A stretch of DNA of 64,000 bases from CAIZWU01 sp942492905. GTDB taxonomy: Bacteria > Verrucomicrobiota > Verrucomicrobiia > Verrucomicrobiales > V1-33. The first letter of the stretch is position 1. Each line of letters opens with the position of its first letter. The stretch is from assembly GCA_942492905.1 (NCBI GenBank), contig OW818657.1:1240001-1304000 (forward strand). The letters run 5' to 3'. Both the position numbers and the translations under genes were made by a program. This document shows positions 17,311-25,900 of the stretch, piece by piece. The notes under the pieces were generated by a model, which saw only the letters and a program-made list of their open reading frames with translations, did not search any database and was not told where the DNA came from.

Positions 17311-17823
17311 TCATAGGTCAGTAATCTGAGCACCTGCGGCCCTGCATCGCTCGACCATGAAGGCGAGGGATGCCTCTGGGATCTGTGACGCTGGAACAAT
17401 GGAATACATGGCTCCCCGGAAGCCAAGCAGAACGAGGTCTTTGTATCTGCGCAGTTCTGCGATAGATGACCATGCGAGCGAAACGGAGCCAAGCGAACTC
17501 TGTGCCTCGATGGACTCGTCTGTCAGTCGGTAAGTTGCCCTGCCGTCTGTAATCATGTCGAGCTTGGAGAGCGAACGGCGTAGCCCAATGAAGTAGCCGG
17601 TGACAAAAATGAGAGCCGCCAAGCCAAGCACTGTCAGGCCGACGATCGAAACAGTCCCAAGTCCTCCCGAGCGAGAGTCATAGGCACTGACCAACACGAG
17701 CCCTGCGCCAACAGGAAGCGTCCAAAGCCGCTGTCCCCGAAAGAACCATGCGTGCCAAGCGGCCCTCATCATCGCCAAATCCACTTTGACTCCGAATTCG
17801 TGAGGCACGTCGGATGTTGTCAT
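17311..17823 (-). CDS. YcxB-like membrane protein
   Basis: 170 residues. Two hydrophobic segments at ~35-52 (LWTLPVGAGLVLVSAY) and ~60-82 (TVSIVGLTVLGLAALIFVTGYFIG) are followed by a cytosolic-type domain (TYRLTDESIEAQSSLGSVSLAWSSIAEL...SIVPASQIPEASLAFMVERC). That T-x-E-G/I-x...L-x-W-x-x-I-x...IP...F pattern matches YcxB-like domains. Function of that family is unknown. The start codon abuts structured repeat R3 copy 2, as does the unrelated gene at 12162-12599, which suggests the two were inserted or expressed in the same way. Confidence 0.65.
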   Translation of the reverse strand: MTTSDVPHEFGVKVDLAMMRAAWHAWFFRGQRLWTLPVGAGLVLVSAYDSRSGGLGTVSIVGLTVLGLAALIFVTGYFIGLRRSLSKLDMITDGRATYRLTDESIEAQSSLGSVSLAWSSIAELRRYKDLVLLGFRGAMYSIVPASQIPEASLAFMVERCRAAGAQITDL

Positions 17824-17828
17824 TGTTG

Positions 17829-17990
17829 GGCGAACTACTGATTCACCGACAGGAATGCAGGAGAGTGCTCAACCTTATCTCCAGCAGGAATGTCGGGGGA
17901 ATACGGAATCATGGAATAGAAGCAGGAATTTGGTGCTGGATTTCCTGCATGGTGAGTGCAATCCCGCAGGGATGCCAGAAAATACTCACC
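17829..17990. repeat. Structured repeat R3, copy 2
   Basis: ACTACTGATTCACCGACAG is identical to copy 1 (12608-12738). The hairpin is retained, with CACCGACA opposite TGTCGGGG and GCAGGAGA opposite TCTCCAGC, and a CCAGAAAATACTC block further on is shared. Base changes occur on both sides of the outer stem, suggesting selection on structure. The remaining ~150 bp to 18139 show nothing else. Confidence 0.6.
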
Positions 17991-18139
17991 TGGCGGCGAT
18001 GGTCGCAGCATGCCAGCCGATTGGGAGCAACGAGAGCGGGAATCCCCGCCGTGATAGCCAGGCGGGTTCGATCTTGATTTCCTCTATACCTTGCCGGGAT
18101 GGTAGTGACGGGACTGGAAATCCGATGCGCCTGATTTAG

Positions 18140-21100
18140 TCAGGGGGCAGGCGCGCCGAGGCTGGCCCGGATCCTGAAGTGGACCGCGGGTCCAGTCAGG
18201 GAGAAGGGAATCATCACGGCCTCCATGTTTCCTTCCGTGGCCAGGACCACTGGTGTTGTCAGACTTTGCTCCCAATGGATGAGATCCGTACTGAACTCCG
18301 GGAGATAGCTCAGACCGGCGGCGGCGCGGTCGGTGCGACGCAGGAATATTGCGTGCATACCGCTGGCCTCGGATTGAACCGCGGGCTGACCTCGCGAGAC
18401 AAGGGTTCCGCCGCCGGAAAAATCCCCCGCGTAGTGAAGCGCTGCCGGACCGCTGCTTCCGCTGCCAGGGTTTGTCCCGAAGGCAAATTCCGCCAGGTTG
18501 ACCACCCCATCGCAATCGAAATCATCCAGGTTTCCCGTCAGGGCGGGCACAGTACCGAATGAAACCTGGCGCCAATGCTCCAGAATGGTAAGTCCGGTGC
18601 CTTGGATCGCAAAGTTGTGGTCGGCGGTCACTCCGGCAGCGTTTACATAGCGGATTGTCAGCCGGGCCGTGCGCAGGCCAAATCCCCCCGGGGTGAAATT
18701 CACGCGAACGTTTGTCGAGGCCGAGCCCGCCACCGGGGACTCCGGCTGGGCGGTGACCGTGAAATCGGCGGCATGGGTGCCCGTCACGGTCGCCCGGGGG
18801 GTCCCGGCGAGGTTCAGCCGGAGTACTCCCGAATTGCCGACGGCGAAGTCGCGCGTCACCCCGCCAGCCGACTCCTTGGCGGCTCCGCCGAAATCCGTGT
18901 GGTCGCTCAATGCCGGACTGGTATCGCCATGGGCAATGCCGGCCCCGTTGCCGGTGACTTCCATCCCCGGGCGCAGCTCCACCAGCAGAATTTTCGTGCC
19001 GAAGGAGTAACTGACAATGACCCGCTGATGAATGGGATCATAAGTGTGAAGCAGGATCGGCTTCAGCCCGGCTGCCTCCGGATAGGATGTGCTGTTTGCC
19101 GGGGACACCCCGCCGCGGCTTCCCACATTACCGTCGCCAGCTGTGACAAAGCCTGCCGCAGGATCATACCCCACCGATCCCTCAGGCGTCACCACCACGT
19201 AGTTCCCGTCGCTCAGGGCCACACATCCGCCGTTCCCGAAACCCCAGGACTGGCCGGGACCGCCTACCAAGGCAGTTTCCGCACTCATGACCCCGACCGC
19301 ACCCACCGTCGCACTACCCCAGGCTGCCGCTCCGAGATATGCTGTTTTTTCCGGATTAAAGTAGTCGCCCCTGACCACATAATTTCCGTTGGCCAGGACT
19401 GTCACCGGGTTGTTGCCAAGATGGTCCCTCACGCCGTCGCCAACCAGGGAATTCGAGGCAGAAACCACCCCTGTTAGTCCAGCCGTTCCGCTCATCCAGG
19501 TCACTGCCCCTCGGCCACCGCCCCACTCGGGGCTGTTTACGACGAAATTCCCGCTACCCACTTTGGAAACTCCAGGTACCAGCAGCTGTCCGCTGATGGT
19601 GACTCCCAGACCTACATAATCGTAAGGATTGGTTCCCGTGAGAGAGTTCCCCGCGGTCACGGTGCCGATTCTGGCCGCTGCCTCCCCGATCCGCGTAACC
19701 GATCCGCGCCCTGCGTTCCAAGACGGGCTGTTCACCAAATAAGCTCCTCCATCCAGGGGAATGATCCCACCGCAAACCCCCGATGGCCGATCTCTGAAAC
19801 CCGTGGTGTCGCCACCACCGACGTTGTCGCCGGTTTGGGTTCCCACGAACGAATTGGCCGTCGACACCGGACCGGACAACCCCGTGGTCCCGTTCCCCCA
19901 TGTCACGGCACCCCGACCGTAATTCCAGCCAGGACTGCTTACAGCATAGTGCCCGTCGCGCAGCGCTGCCACCCCTCCAAAACCGATTTCATCAAAGAAG
20001 TCACCGCCCGTCAGGGAATTGGCCGTCGTCACCGCTCCTTTGCCCCCGGTTGTGCCGCTGCACCAAGTCACGGCTCCATATCCGCTTTCCTCTCCGGGAC
20101 CCCAGGATGGACTGACCACCACATAGTTTCCATTGAGCAGGGCCGTGACCCTGCCATTCCCGACAAAATCAGCCCACTTGGACCCGATCAGCGAATTGGA
20201 GGAGGAAACCGCCCCCACCGGTCCTCCGCCCACCGCACACCAGGTGACGGCCCCGGCCTGATTGTTCCAGAGGGGGCTGGCAATGGTATAGTTTCCATTG
20301 GTCAATTCTGTGACCCCGCCCGCACCCACCGCATCGCCTGCGAGTGACCCTATGATCGAGTTCGCAGCCGAGACGATTCCCTTAACGCCCAGACTGGAGC
20401 CACCGCGGGTCACTGCCCCCCGCTCGCCATTCCACTCGGTGCTGATGACGACATAACCACCATTGGCCATGGCCTTCACGCCATCATCCAGCCCTTCCCG
20501 GCCCACGAGGTCATCCTCGGCACTACCAACCAGAGAGTTGGAAGAGGAGACGATTCCCTTCACCCCGAGAGTTGCGCTCCCCCATGTCACCGCGCCGCGG
20601 TAGGAGTTCCACAAGGGGCTTTTAACCACATAATTTCCGTTGGCCAGGATGGATATCCCGGCTGAGCCTACCTCATCAAAATCGGCCCCTCCCACCAAAG
20701 AGTTGGCCGAAGAGATTGTGCCGACCACGCCAACGGTGCCGCTAGCAAAGGTCACGGCTCCCCGCACGAAACTCCAGTAAGAGCTCGTGACCATGTAATT
20801 GCCGTTCGGCAGCTCAAGCACCCCGCCCCTTCCCGCTCCGTCCCCCGGATTTCCGGTCAGGGAATTAAGCGCCGTGACCTTGCCGACGGTGCCCCCGGTG
20901 CCCTTTCCCATGGTCACCGCCCCCCGGCCTCCTCCCCAATAGCCGCTGACCACCACGTAGTTTCCGTTCCTCAACGGGGTTACCGCGACGGGGTTTTCCA
21001 CCGCGTTTCCTACCGTATCCCCCTCCTCGCCAACGAGCGAATTCACCTGCGTGACCTTCCCGGATAAACCTGTGGTTCCGCTGCACCACGTCACTGCCCC

Positions 21101-21514
21101 GGCGTCATACCCCGTCGGGGCATCCCACCACGGACTGACCACCACATAATGACCGTTGGCCAGCACGGTGATCCCTCCATTGCCGATGCCATCATTCTCC
21201 CGGTCCCCCGTGAGCACGCTGATCACCTGCAGGGTGGTTCCGCGATAAAGATAGACTGCTCCAACATCCATCACCGGCCCCGGCGCATCGTAGCCGGGAT
21301 CGGTCACCACAAAATTTCCGTTGGGAAGTACGGTCACCGAGGCGCCGAAATACTCGCTGCCCGCCGGCCCCGGAATTTCCCGTACCGCCGCCATCCCCGC
21401 CATCGCCCCCAGCCAACCGAGCCCTAGCACCGCACCCGGAACCCATGAAGGCGCCTTGCTCGGCAGGCGGTTTTTCCTTAATAACGGAACTCGGTGAAAG
21501 CGGGGTCTGGACAT
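18140..21514 (-). CDS. Very large secreted propeller-repeat protein with choice-of-anchor-type C-terminus
   Basis: About 1,124 residues from the Met at 21514 (MSRPRFHRVPLLRKNRLPSKAP...GAVLGLGWLGAMAGMAAV), a signal peptide or anchor. The 82 codons upstream overlap repeat R2 and are not protein-like. The body has about 13 repeats of ~58 residues with the signature NSLVG...D-x-V-G...LANGNYVV-x-SP-x-W...GAVTW-G, the FG-GAP/DUF5650-like beta-propeller pattern. Residues ~880-1000 (NSGVLRLNLAGTPRATVTG...DFTV...V-N-F-T-P) resemble a choice-of-anchor D/Ig-like domain. The tail is beta-rich and lacks an obvious sorting motif. Likely extracellular or surface-attached. Confidence 0.75.
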   Translation of the reverse strand: MSRPRFHRVPLLRKNRLPSKAPSWVPGAVLGLGWLGAMAGMAAVREIPGPAGSEYFGASVTVLPNGNFVVTDPGYDAPGPVMDVGAVYLYRGTTLQVISVLTGDRENDGIGNGGITVLANGHYVVVSPWWDAPTGYDAGAVTWCSGTTGLSGKVTQVNSLVGEEGDTVGNAVENPVAVTPLRNGNYVVVSGYWGGGRGAVTMGKGTGGTVGKVTALNSLTGNPGDGAGRGGVLELPNGNYMVTSSYWSFVRGAVTFASGTVGVVGTISSANSLVGGADFDEVGSAGISILANGNYVVKSPLWNSYRGAVTWGSATLGVKGIVSSSNSLVGSAEDDLVGREGLDDGVKAMANGGYVVISTEWNGERGAVTRGGSSLGVKGIVSAANSIIGSLAGDAVGAGGVTELTNGNYTIASPLWNNQAGAVTWCAVGGGPVGAVSSSNSLIGSKWADFVGNGRVTALLNGNYVVVSPSWGPGEESGYGAVTWCSGTTGGKGAVTTANSLTGGDFFDEIGFGGVAALRDGHYAVSSPGWNYGRGAVTWGNGTTGLSGPVSTANSFVGTQTGDNVGGGDTTGFRDRPSGVCGGIIPLDGGAYLVNSPSWNAGRGSVTRIGEAAARIGTVTAGNSLTGTNPYDYVGLGVTISGQLLVPGVSKVGSGNFVVNSPEWGGGRGAVTWMSGTAGLTGVVSASNSLVGDGVRDHLGNNPVTVLANGNYVVRGDYFNPEKTAYLGAAAWGSATVGAVGVMSAETALVGGPGQSWGFGNGGCVALSDGNYVVVTPEGSVGYDPAAGFVTAGDGNVGSRGGVSPANSTSYPEAAGLKPILLHTYDPIHQRVIVSYSFGTKILLVELRPGMEVTGNGAGIAHGDTSPALSDHTDFGGAAKESAGGVTRDFAVGNSGVLRLNLAGTPRATVTGTHAADFTVTAQPESPVAGSASTNVRVNFTPGGFGLRTARLTIRYVNAAGVTADHNFAIQGTGLTILEHWRQVSFGTVPALTGNLDDFDCDGVVNLAEFAFGTNPGSGSSGPAALHYAGDFSGGGTLVSRGQPAVQSEASGMHAIFLRRTDRAAAGLSYLPEFSTDLIHWEQSLTTPVVLATEGNMEAVMIPFSLTGPAVHFRIRASLGAPAP

Positions 21515-21696
21515 CCGCCCGAGCTTCAGCGGGATTTGGGGAAGGGAAAGCAATAATTGGCCAACCCGTTGACACACCTGCATTATGGCCATTCTTCCGG
21601 CAGCGTCACTGCGAAACAATCGCCGCCCGCGCGATTTCCTGGCCGGATTTTTAGAAGAAGCAGTCGCAGCCGCCAGCGAAGGGATGGGCTTGCTCG

Positions 21697-21836
21697 CGGA
21701 ACACCAGGACACTGCCACAGAGTCCCAGGGCAGGAAGCTGGAGCAAGTCTGCAATGCCACCCCAGGGAAGGCCGTCCGCGAATCGTCCCACCGCCGTTAT
21801 CATCGGGGCTGCGCCCAATGGTAATCACGGTCATTA
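21697..21836. repeat. Repeat R2, copy 2 (3' flank of accessory gene 21834)
   Basis: Matches 12030-12166, including CTGGAGCAAGTCTG, GGGAAGGCCGTCC and CACCCAATG/CGCCCAATGGTAA blocks, again starting at the stop codon of a minus-strand orphan gene. It overlaps the spurious 5' extension of the propeller gene. Confidence 0.6.
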
Positions 21837-22154
21837 GGCCACTTGTGTCGTAATCTGGTCACTGAATGCCTCAAACTGTGTCTCTCCGCCCTTGGCTTCA
21901 ACACCCCAAGGGCGCTCGGTAGTGATGATGCAACGCCTGCGGCTATGCTCGTCTGTCCACTCGCGAACAATCTCGCAAGCGACAACGCCGGGCTGCGGAT
22001 AACTGCTGTGAGCATCCAAAGCGGCATCAGTGAAAATCGGTATCTTGTCGGCAAGTAGCCACTCACGACCCGACGTGTCTCGGAGCACACACTCAACCCA
22101 ACCGGGCTGAGAGGCGTCAGTGAACCGAACAATCTGGACGCTGATGGTGTGCAT
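21834..22154 (-). CDS. Uncharacterised small cytoplasmic protein
   Basis: 106 residues, MHTISVQIVRFTDASQPGWVECVLRDTSGREWLLADKIPIF..., an all-beta-looking opening with PGWVEC and PQPGVVACEIV motifs and a C-terminus with TTERPWGVEAKGGET. It resembles orphan proteins often found singly in accessory islands; no function is known to me. R2 follows its stop and the motif GTTAAGC lies 10-20 bp upstream of its start. No signal peptide. Confidence 0.65.
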   Translation of the reverse strand: MHTISVQIVRFTDASQPGWVECVLRDTSGREWLLADKIPIFTDAALDAHSSYPQPGVVACEIVREWTDEHSRRRCIITTERPWGVEAKGGETQFEAFSDQITTQVA

Positions 22155-22229
22155 GACGCGCGTAATGGCTTAACGTTTTCAGTCATCCGCACCGGGAACG
22201 GAAGACTCGGATTTGGAATTTGGCGTAGC

Positions 22230-22739
22230 CTAGCGATTCGGAGGGACGACTTGTTCGGACTGAGCTGTCCACTTCGACGTGCGCGGCCTGAGGATCATCG
22301 TCATGGCGAAGACGAAGCCATCCAGCCCCACGGTTCCGTGAATGTGAAAGCAGCGATGTCCTTGGCTCGTCAGAATCCCAGCCAAGTCCCCCCGACCATT
22401 CCACCCGCTCGCGGGCCATCCATAATTCTGGTTGGAGCTGATAAAGTCCCAATAACGCCCCAGCGTGGTACCGGCCTCTTCCTCTTCGATGTCGAAAAGG
22501 ACGTTTGACGGATATCGCGGATCGGTGGTCATGCACTGCGTCTCGAAGTGGTGCACAAGGACGTCTGCGAAGATCACGTCTGTGAATTCATACGGCTCGC
22601 TGTGCGGATACACCGTATGCAGGACGATCATTTGCGATTCGTGATCAACGCAGAGTGCGTAAACCCAATTGTCATGGAGACTGATTTCCATTTCCGCCGA
22701 ACAGTCTATGATGCCACCAGGGGGTGTTGGGGTATCCAT
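22230..22739 (-). CDS. Uncharacterised protein of orphan immunity-like type
   Basis: 169 residues from 22739; Met at 22694 (MEISLHDNWVYALCVDH) is the more conservative start. The core reads VYALCVDHESQMIVLHTVYPHSEPYEFTDVIFADVLVHHFETQ...NVLFDIEEEE, a mixed alpha/beta cytoplasmic protein with many acidic and aromatic residues, in a pattern I know from orphan immunity-type genes. The sequence before residue 16 (MDTPTPP) belongs to the leader repeat R4, so the gene appears joined to that leader. It is divergent from the terminase fragment, 18 bp away. Confidence 0.6.
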   Translation of the reverse strand: MDTPTPPGGIIDCSAEMEISLHDNWVYALCVDHESQMIVLHTVYPHSEPYEFTDVIFADVLVHHFETQCMTTDPRYPSNVLFDIEEEEAGTTLGRYWDFISSNQNYGWPASGWNGRGDLAGILTSQGHRCFHIHGTVGLDGFVFAMTMILRPRTSKWTAQSEQVVPPNR

Positions 22740-22757
22740 TTGGTAGGGTAGTCTGTT

Positions 22758-23729
22758 TTGCGTGGGGTGGGGGGTCTGAAGTGGTTGATGGATAACCATT
22801 TAGCACTGGCGGTGGGAGTCTATCCAAACTCAACGGGATTTGCAAGGAATTATGGGGAAGGAGAGCAGAGGGCAGAGAACGGGGTGCGGACGGTGGTGAT
22901 CAGCGAACTGGACATCCTGGACAGTGCGGCGATGGGGCCGCGGCCGTGGGGGCAGGGCGGGGTGGATTTGAGCATGGGCGGGGACGGGGTGATTTTTGTG
23001 GTGGGGGAGACCGGGCCGGTGCAGATGGGAATCGTGCCCGGGCCTGGGAATTCTGCGCCCTTGGGAGCGGCGGGGCCGCACGTCTGCCAGATCATGGCCA
23101 AGGTTGAAATCCCGGTGGATGTGAAGCGGCCCGACCGGTCCATGCAGATCGCCAAGGGAGTGATTGCCCAGGTGGAGGCCCACAAGGTGCCGTGGGAAAA
23201 CATGTGCTTCGACAGCACCGGGCAGCAGGGGGCGATTGTGGATACCATCGAGCGCGAGGCCGGAGTGCTGGGAAAATGCATCCGGGTGAACTCCAGCGAT
23301 GCCGTCAGTGAGCGGAAGATCGGGCCCAAGGGAGAACGGGCGAAGGACCGCTACCAGACCCGGGCGGCGGAACTGGTGCTGCAGGTGTGTGCTTTGGTGA
23401 TGCGGCAGCAATTGTGCCGGCTACCCAAGGAAGTGGCCTATCAGCTTTCCACCCGGGGCCTGGTGGAGATTGACGGCAAGAAGGCGGATATCGAGCCCAA
23501 GAAGGACTGGAAGCGGGCCAACAAAGGGAAGAGCCCGGATGAACTGGATGCGGTGGCGGTGATGATAGAGGGCAAGCTGCAGCGGAAAGTGCTGAGCCTG
23601 ACCCAGCAGTGGCAGCCATTGCCGACGGAGTCCACGTTGCCGGACTTTATGAAACCGAAGCCTCTGCAGCACCGCGAGCAAACCCGGCGGCGGCGGGTGA
23701 GTGATCTTGTGAGGGGATGGAATGGTTGA
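22758..23729 (+). CDS. Phage terminase large subunit, nuclease half
   Basis: 323 residues (Met at 22788 also possible). An RNase H-type nuclease is visible with three acidic positions: GVDLSMGGDG (near residue 67), MCFDSTGQQGAIVDTIE (near 155) and KSPDELDAVAVMIEGK (near 270), as in the C-terminal half of TerL proteins. The N-terminal ATPase with Walker A/B is absent upstream, where an unrelated minus-strand gene sits, so this is a truncated packaging motor. It is the first recognisable piece of a phage module whose portal start lies at 26758 and again at 28734. Probably non-functional. Confidence 0.7.
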   Translation: MRGVGGLKWLMDNHLALAVGVYPNSTGFARNYGEGEQRAENGVRTVVISELDILDSAAMGPRPWGQGGVDLSMGGDGVIFVVGETGPVQMGIVPGPGNSAPLGAAGPHVCQIMAKVEIPVDVKRPDRSMQIAKGVIAQVEAHKVPWENMCFDSTGQQGAIVDTIEREAGVLGKCIRVNSSDAVSERKIGPKGERAKDRYQTRAAELVLQVCALVMRQQLCRLPKEVAYQLSTRGLVEIDGKKADIEPKKDWKRANKGKSPDELDAVAVMIEGKLQRKVLSLTQQWQPLPTESTLPDFMKPKPLQHREQTRRRRVSDLVRGWNG

Positions 23730-23747
23730 ACGTTCAAGCGATGGAAA

Positions 23748-23761
23748 CCCCACTAGTGGGG
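23748..23761. terminator. Perfect palindrome between converging genes
   Basis: CCCCACTAGTGGGG, extended to AACCCC...GGGGGTT, spans the space between the terminase stop (23729) and the end of the minus-strand gene at 23753. Its location suits a bidirectional terminator but there is no U-run, so termination is unproven. Confidence 0.3.
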
Positions 23762-24466
23762 GTTGCCATCCGCGTCTTGTTCACCCGCGTTACGTTGGGG
23801 TGGATGGATCGTCCCTCGCTTCATCAGACTCCAGCACAAGATACTTCCGCAAATGAGTCCCAGAACGGGTGGGAGCAGGACGGCTGGCCAATATCCGAAC
23901 CGCTCATAGAACGAAACGATAGGAGCCCAAAGCCGAACGGTCTCCACCTCTCCAGACTCAAGCGCGTTCAAATCCATGACCGTCATCACGGTCATGACAA
24001 GGAAAGCGCCCCCAAAGAAGAGAATCTGTTTCCAGAATTGCCCAATGATCTGCCCGAAGGGCATTCCCCGGTTTGGTAAATCGCTTGTAGCGGCATTCCT
24101 CGGTTTGGAAAAGCGCTTGTAGAGTGCATAGAATAAAAATACCGGCAAGATCCCAACTCCAGTGGCTGCAAGCGCCTCGTAGACGGAGGTGGCTCGACTA
24201 CCAGCTCCCCATGTAGCTGCACTCCAAAATCCTGTGTATCCAGCCACAGCGGCAAAAAGAGCCAAAGAAAGGCGACGACGGAGAATCAAACCGGAAATGA
24301 AGCCTCCAACTATGGGCACAATAGCCCAAAGCGAATAACGCAAATCCAATAGTTTTTCGGAATGCCCCATCATGGGAATGAGGGCTGCGGGAACAACCAC
24401 CAGCAGCGCGAAGACCACCCCAGACCACTGATCCCGACTCATAGGTTGGCTGTGTGATTTCGACAT
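23753..24466 (-). CDS. Polytopic membrane protein, unknown
   Basis: 237 residues with about six hydrophobic segments: SGVVFALLVVVPAALIPM, YSLWAIVPIVGGFISGLIL, LALFAAVAGYTGFWSAA, GVGILPVFLFYALY, ILFFGGAFLVMTVMTVM and WPAVLLPPVLGLICGSIL. N- and C-termini are polar and likely cytoplasmic. No transporter or enzyme motif is visible. 27 bp upstream of its ATG lies an 18-codon leader ORF (24494-24550) belonging to repeat R4; the same arrangement precedes the gene at 25324. Confidence 0.6.
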   Translation of the reverse strand: MSKSHSQPMSRDQWSGVVFALLVVVPAALIPMMGHSEKLLDLRYSLWAIVPIVGGFISGLILRRRLSLALFAAVAGYTGFWSAATWGAGSRATSVYEALAATGVGILPVFLFYALYKRFSKPRNAATSDLPNRGMPFGQIIGQFWKQILFFGGAFLVMTVMTVMDLNALESGEVETVRLWAPIVSFYERFGYWPAVLLPPVLGLICGSILCWSLMKRGTIHPPQRNAGEQDADGNPH

Positions 24467-24493
24467 CGCGTGCTGGAGGGGGAGAACTCTGGA

Positions 24494-24592
24494 TTAGGCC
24501 AACAGGGGTGTTGGGAGATCCACTTCGGGAGGGGTGAGCTGGGTGGGCATCGATAGTTTAGTCGACGATATCGAGGGTGGGGTTTTGTCATC
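24494..24592 (-). repeat. Leader repeat R4, copy 1, with an 18-codon leader ORF
   Basis: On the minus strand, ...GATATCGTCGACTAAACTATCG is followed by an ORF MPTQLTPPEVDLPTPLLA-stop (24550-24494), then 27 bp to the ATG of the 23753 gene. It matches copies at 25353-25470, 26584-26660 and 27253-27350. Confidence 0.6.
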
Positions 24593-24911
24593 CTGATATG
24601 CCGTCTTGAGTGGTCAAAATCCAACCTGATTGTAGATCAGGAGTGACCACAAAGGCCGCCTTGTAATCCTTGCCATATTTAATCCACACGATTCTTATCC
24701 GGTCTCCTTGCATCATCATGTTTTTGGGCTGAGGAGCCGGTCCTGGGAAAATAGTTCCTTGGCGAGAAGCGTCATCTTCAGTGGTCCATATTGGTGAGTT
24801 TTCCGATAGCACAACCACTGGACGGCTGAAAAACCAAAGCGAAAATCCAACGACAAGCGCCCCGGCAAGCAGAGTGACGATCAAGCGTTTCATCACCTTG
24901 GTGCCATTCAA
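24588..24911 (-). CDS. Small membrane-anchored protein
   Basis: 107 residues, MNGTKVMKRLIVTLLAGALVVGFSLWFFSRPVV..., an N-terminal anchor followed by a ~75-residue extracytoplasmic beta-rich domain (NMMMQGDRIRIVWIKYGKDYKAAFVVTPDL...GWILTTQDG). The ATG overlaps the stop of the upstream gene (ATGA), so the two form a coupled pair. Not recognised. The 3' end touches R4 copy 1. Confidence 0.6.
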   Translation of the reverse strand: MNGTKVMKRLIVTLLAGALVVGFSLWFFSRPVVVLSENSPIWTTEDDASRQGTIFPGPAPQPKNMMMQGDRIRIVWIKYGKDYKAAFVVTPDLQSGWILTTQDGISG

Positions 24912-25324
24912 AGGCCGGCTTTGGCGGGCTCGTCATTAAAGAGAATTTGAAGAGGCTCCCACTTGCCGGCACGATTGTAAAACAAAGCGTTCCAGAAAAG
25001 AGGTGACTCATCCTTGTGTTTTGTGAGCCACTTCAATTTCACGAGGCTATCGCTCAGCGTTTTCTCTTCTATGAACTCAATCGCCGTTGGTGGTCCAAAA
25101 AAATCGAAAGCGCTTTTTGCCTGATTTCCCATTGCCTTTACCTGCATTTCCTTCCGCTCGGCCATCAAGCTAGAGGCAAACAACAGGCTAAACCCCTCTT
25201 CAGTATTACCAGCGGAAATGCTGCTATAGAGCTTCATCGCCTGCTCTTTGGGAGTGCCTTCTCCAGCTACGACTGTTTGAGTGAGAAGGGCAATGGCTGC
25301 GACTATGGTGCCTGCGAAATTCAT
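24908..25324 (-). CDS. Small secreted protein, DUF4864/NTF2-like pattern
   Basis: 138 residues with a signal peptide (MNFAGTIVAAIALLTQTVVAGEG). The mature part, PKEQAMKLYSSISAGNTEEGFSLLFASSLMAERKEM... and then PPTAIEFIEEKTLSDSLVKLKWLTKHKDESPLFWNALFYNRAGKWEPLQILFND, has the helix-then-four-strand order of NTF2-like or DUF4864-type folds. That is a pattern impression, not a confirmed match. First gene of a two-gene unit; preceded by R4 with its 19-codon leader ORF ending 28 bp upstream. Confidence 0.6.
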   Translation of the reverse strand: MNFAGTIVAAIALLTQTVVAGEGTPKEQAMKLYSSISAGNTEEGFSLLFASSLMAERKEMQVKAMGNQAKSAFDFFGPPTAIEFIEEKTLSDSLVKLKWLTKHKDESPLFWNALFYNRAGKWEPLQILFNDEPAKAGL

Positions 25325-25352
25325 TTTGTGATGGGTTCCTTGGGTGAACTGT

Positions 25353-25470
25353 TTATTTTGCCAACTGGGGCGTTGGGATACCGATTTCAGGAGGGGTGGG
25401 CTCGGTTGGCATGGAATATTTTGACTGACGATATCCGTGGTGGGGTTCTTGGCGAGGAAAAAAGTGAGGA
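25353..25470 (-). repeat. Leader repeat R4, copy 2, with a 19-codon leader ORF
   Basis: Minus strand: CTCACTTTTTTCCTCGCCAAG, GATATCGTCAGTCAAAATATTCC, then the ORF MPTEPTPPEIGIPTPQLAK-stop (25412-25353) and 28 bp to the ATG at 25324. Best-preserved member of the family. Confidence 0.65.
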
Positions 25471-25501
25471 GGAAGTTCGGAGGGGGGAGGAAGGGGAGTT
25501 C

Positions 25502-25855
25502 TCAGCTGTCAGTTACAGTGGCCCGGGGGCCACGATAGGCGAGGCAGCAGAGGCGGACGGCGAAGAAAACGGGAGTGACGATGGCGCCAATCATCCATCC
25601 GCATATGGGGTGAACAAGGAGTATGCCGTCCAGGGCGCCTTCGGCATCGGCGCTGGCCTGCACCGCGGGATAGATGAAACCGTAGAATAACGCATAGATG
25701 GCAACTCCTGTAACGAGGACCCCGAGAAGCAGCCGGAGAAACGATGCTCCCGCACGTAGAAAGCCCGGAGGATAGAACACGAGCCAAGCAGGCACACCCA
25801 AGCCGAGCGCTGCTATCAGCCACAAGGAAACGCTGGAAATGGTTTCAAAGCTCAT
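25502..25855 (-). CDS. Small three-helix membrane protein
   Basis: 117 residues: VSLWLIAALGLGVPAWLVFY, LLLGVLVTGVAIYALFYGFIYPAV and LLVHPICGWMIGAIVTPVFFAVRLCCLAY are membrane segments, with a short acidic loop (QASADAEGALDG) between the second and third. Unrecognised. Single-gene locus among other small membrane proteins in the disrupted phage module. Confidence 0.55.
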   Translation of the reverse strand: MSFETISSVSLWLIAALGLGVPAWLVFYPPGFLRAGASFLRLLLGVLVTGVAIYALFYGFIYPAVQASADAEGALDGILLVHPICGWMIGAIVTPVFFAVRLCCLAYRGPRATVTDS

Positions 25856-25900
25856 GAGGAGAGGTTCTGTGGTGGCGATCCTATGAATTCCAGATGGATC

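Noticed and set aside
21515..21760. N-terminal extension of the large propeller protein
   Set aside because: Overlaps repeat R2, lacks a signal peptide and is low-complexity; the Met at 21514 gives a clean export signal.
12608..22170. Integron with attC sites
   Set aside because: Only two core-like motifs (GTTAGGC, GTTAAGC), no integrase in the window and incomplete attC pairing; kept as a hypothesis only.
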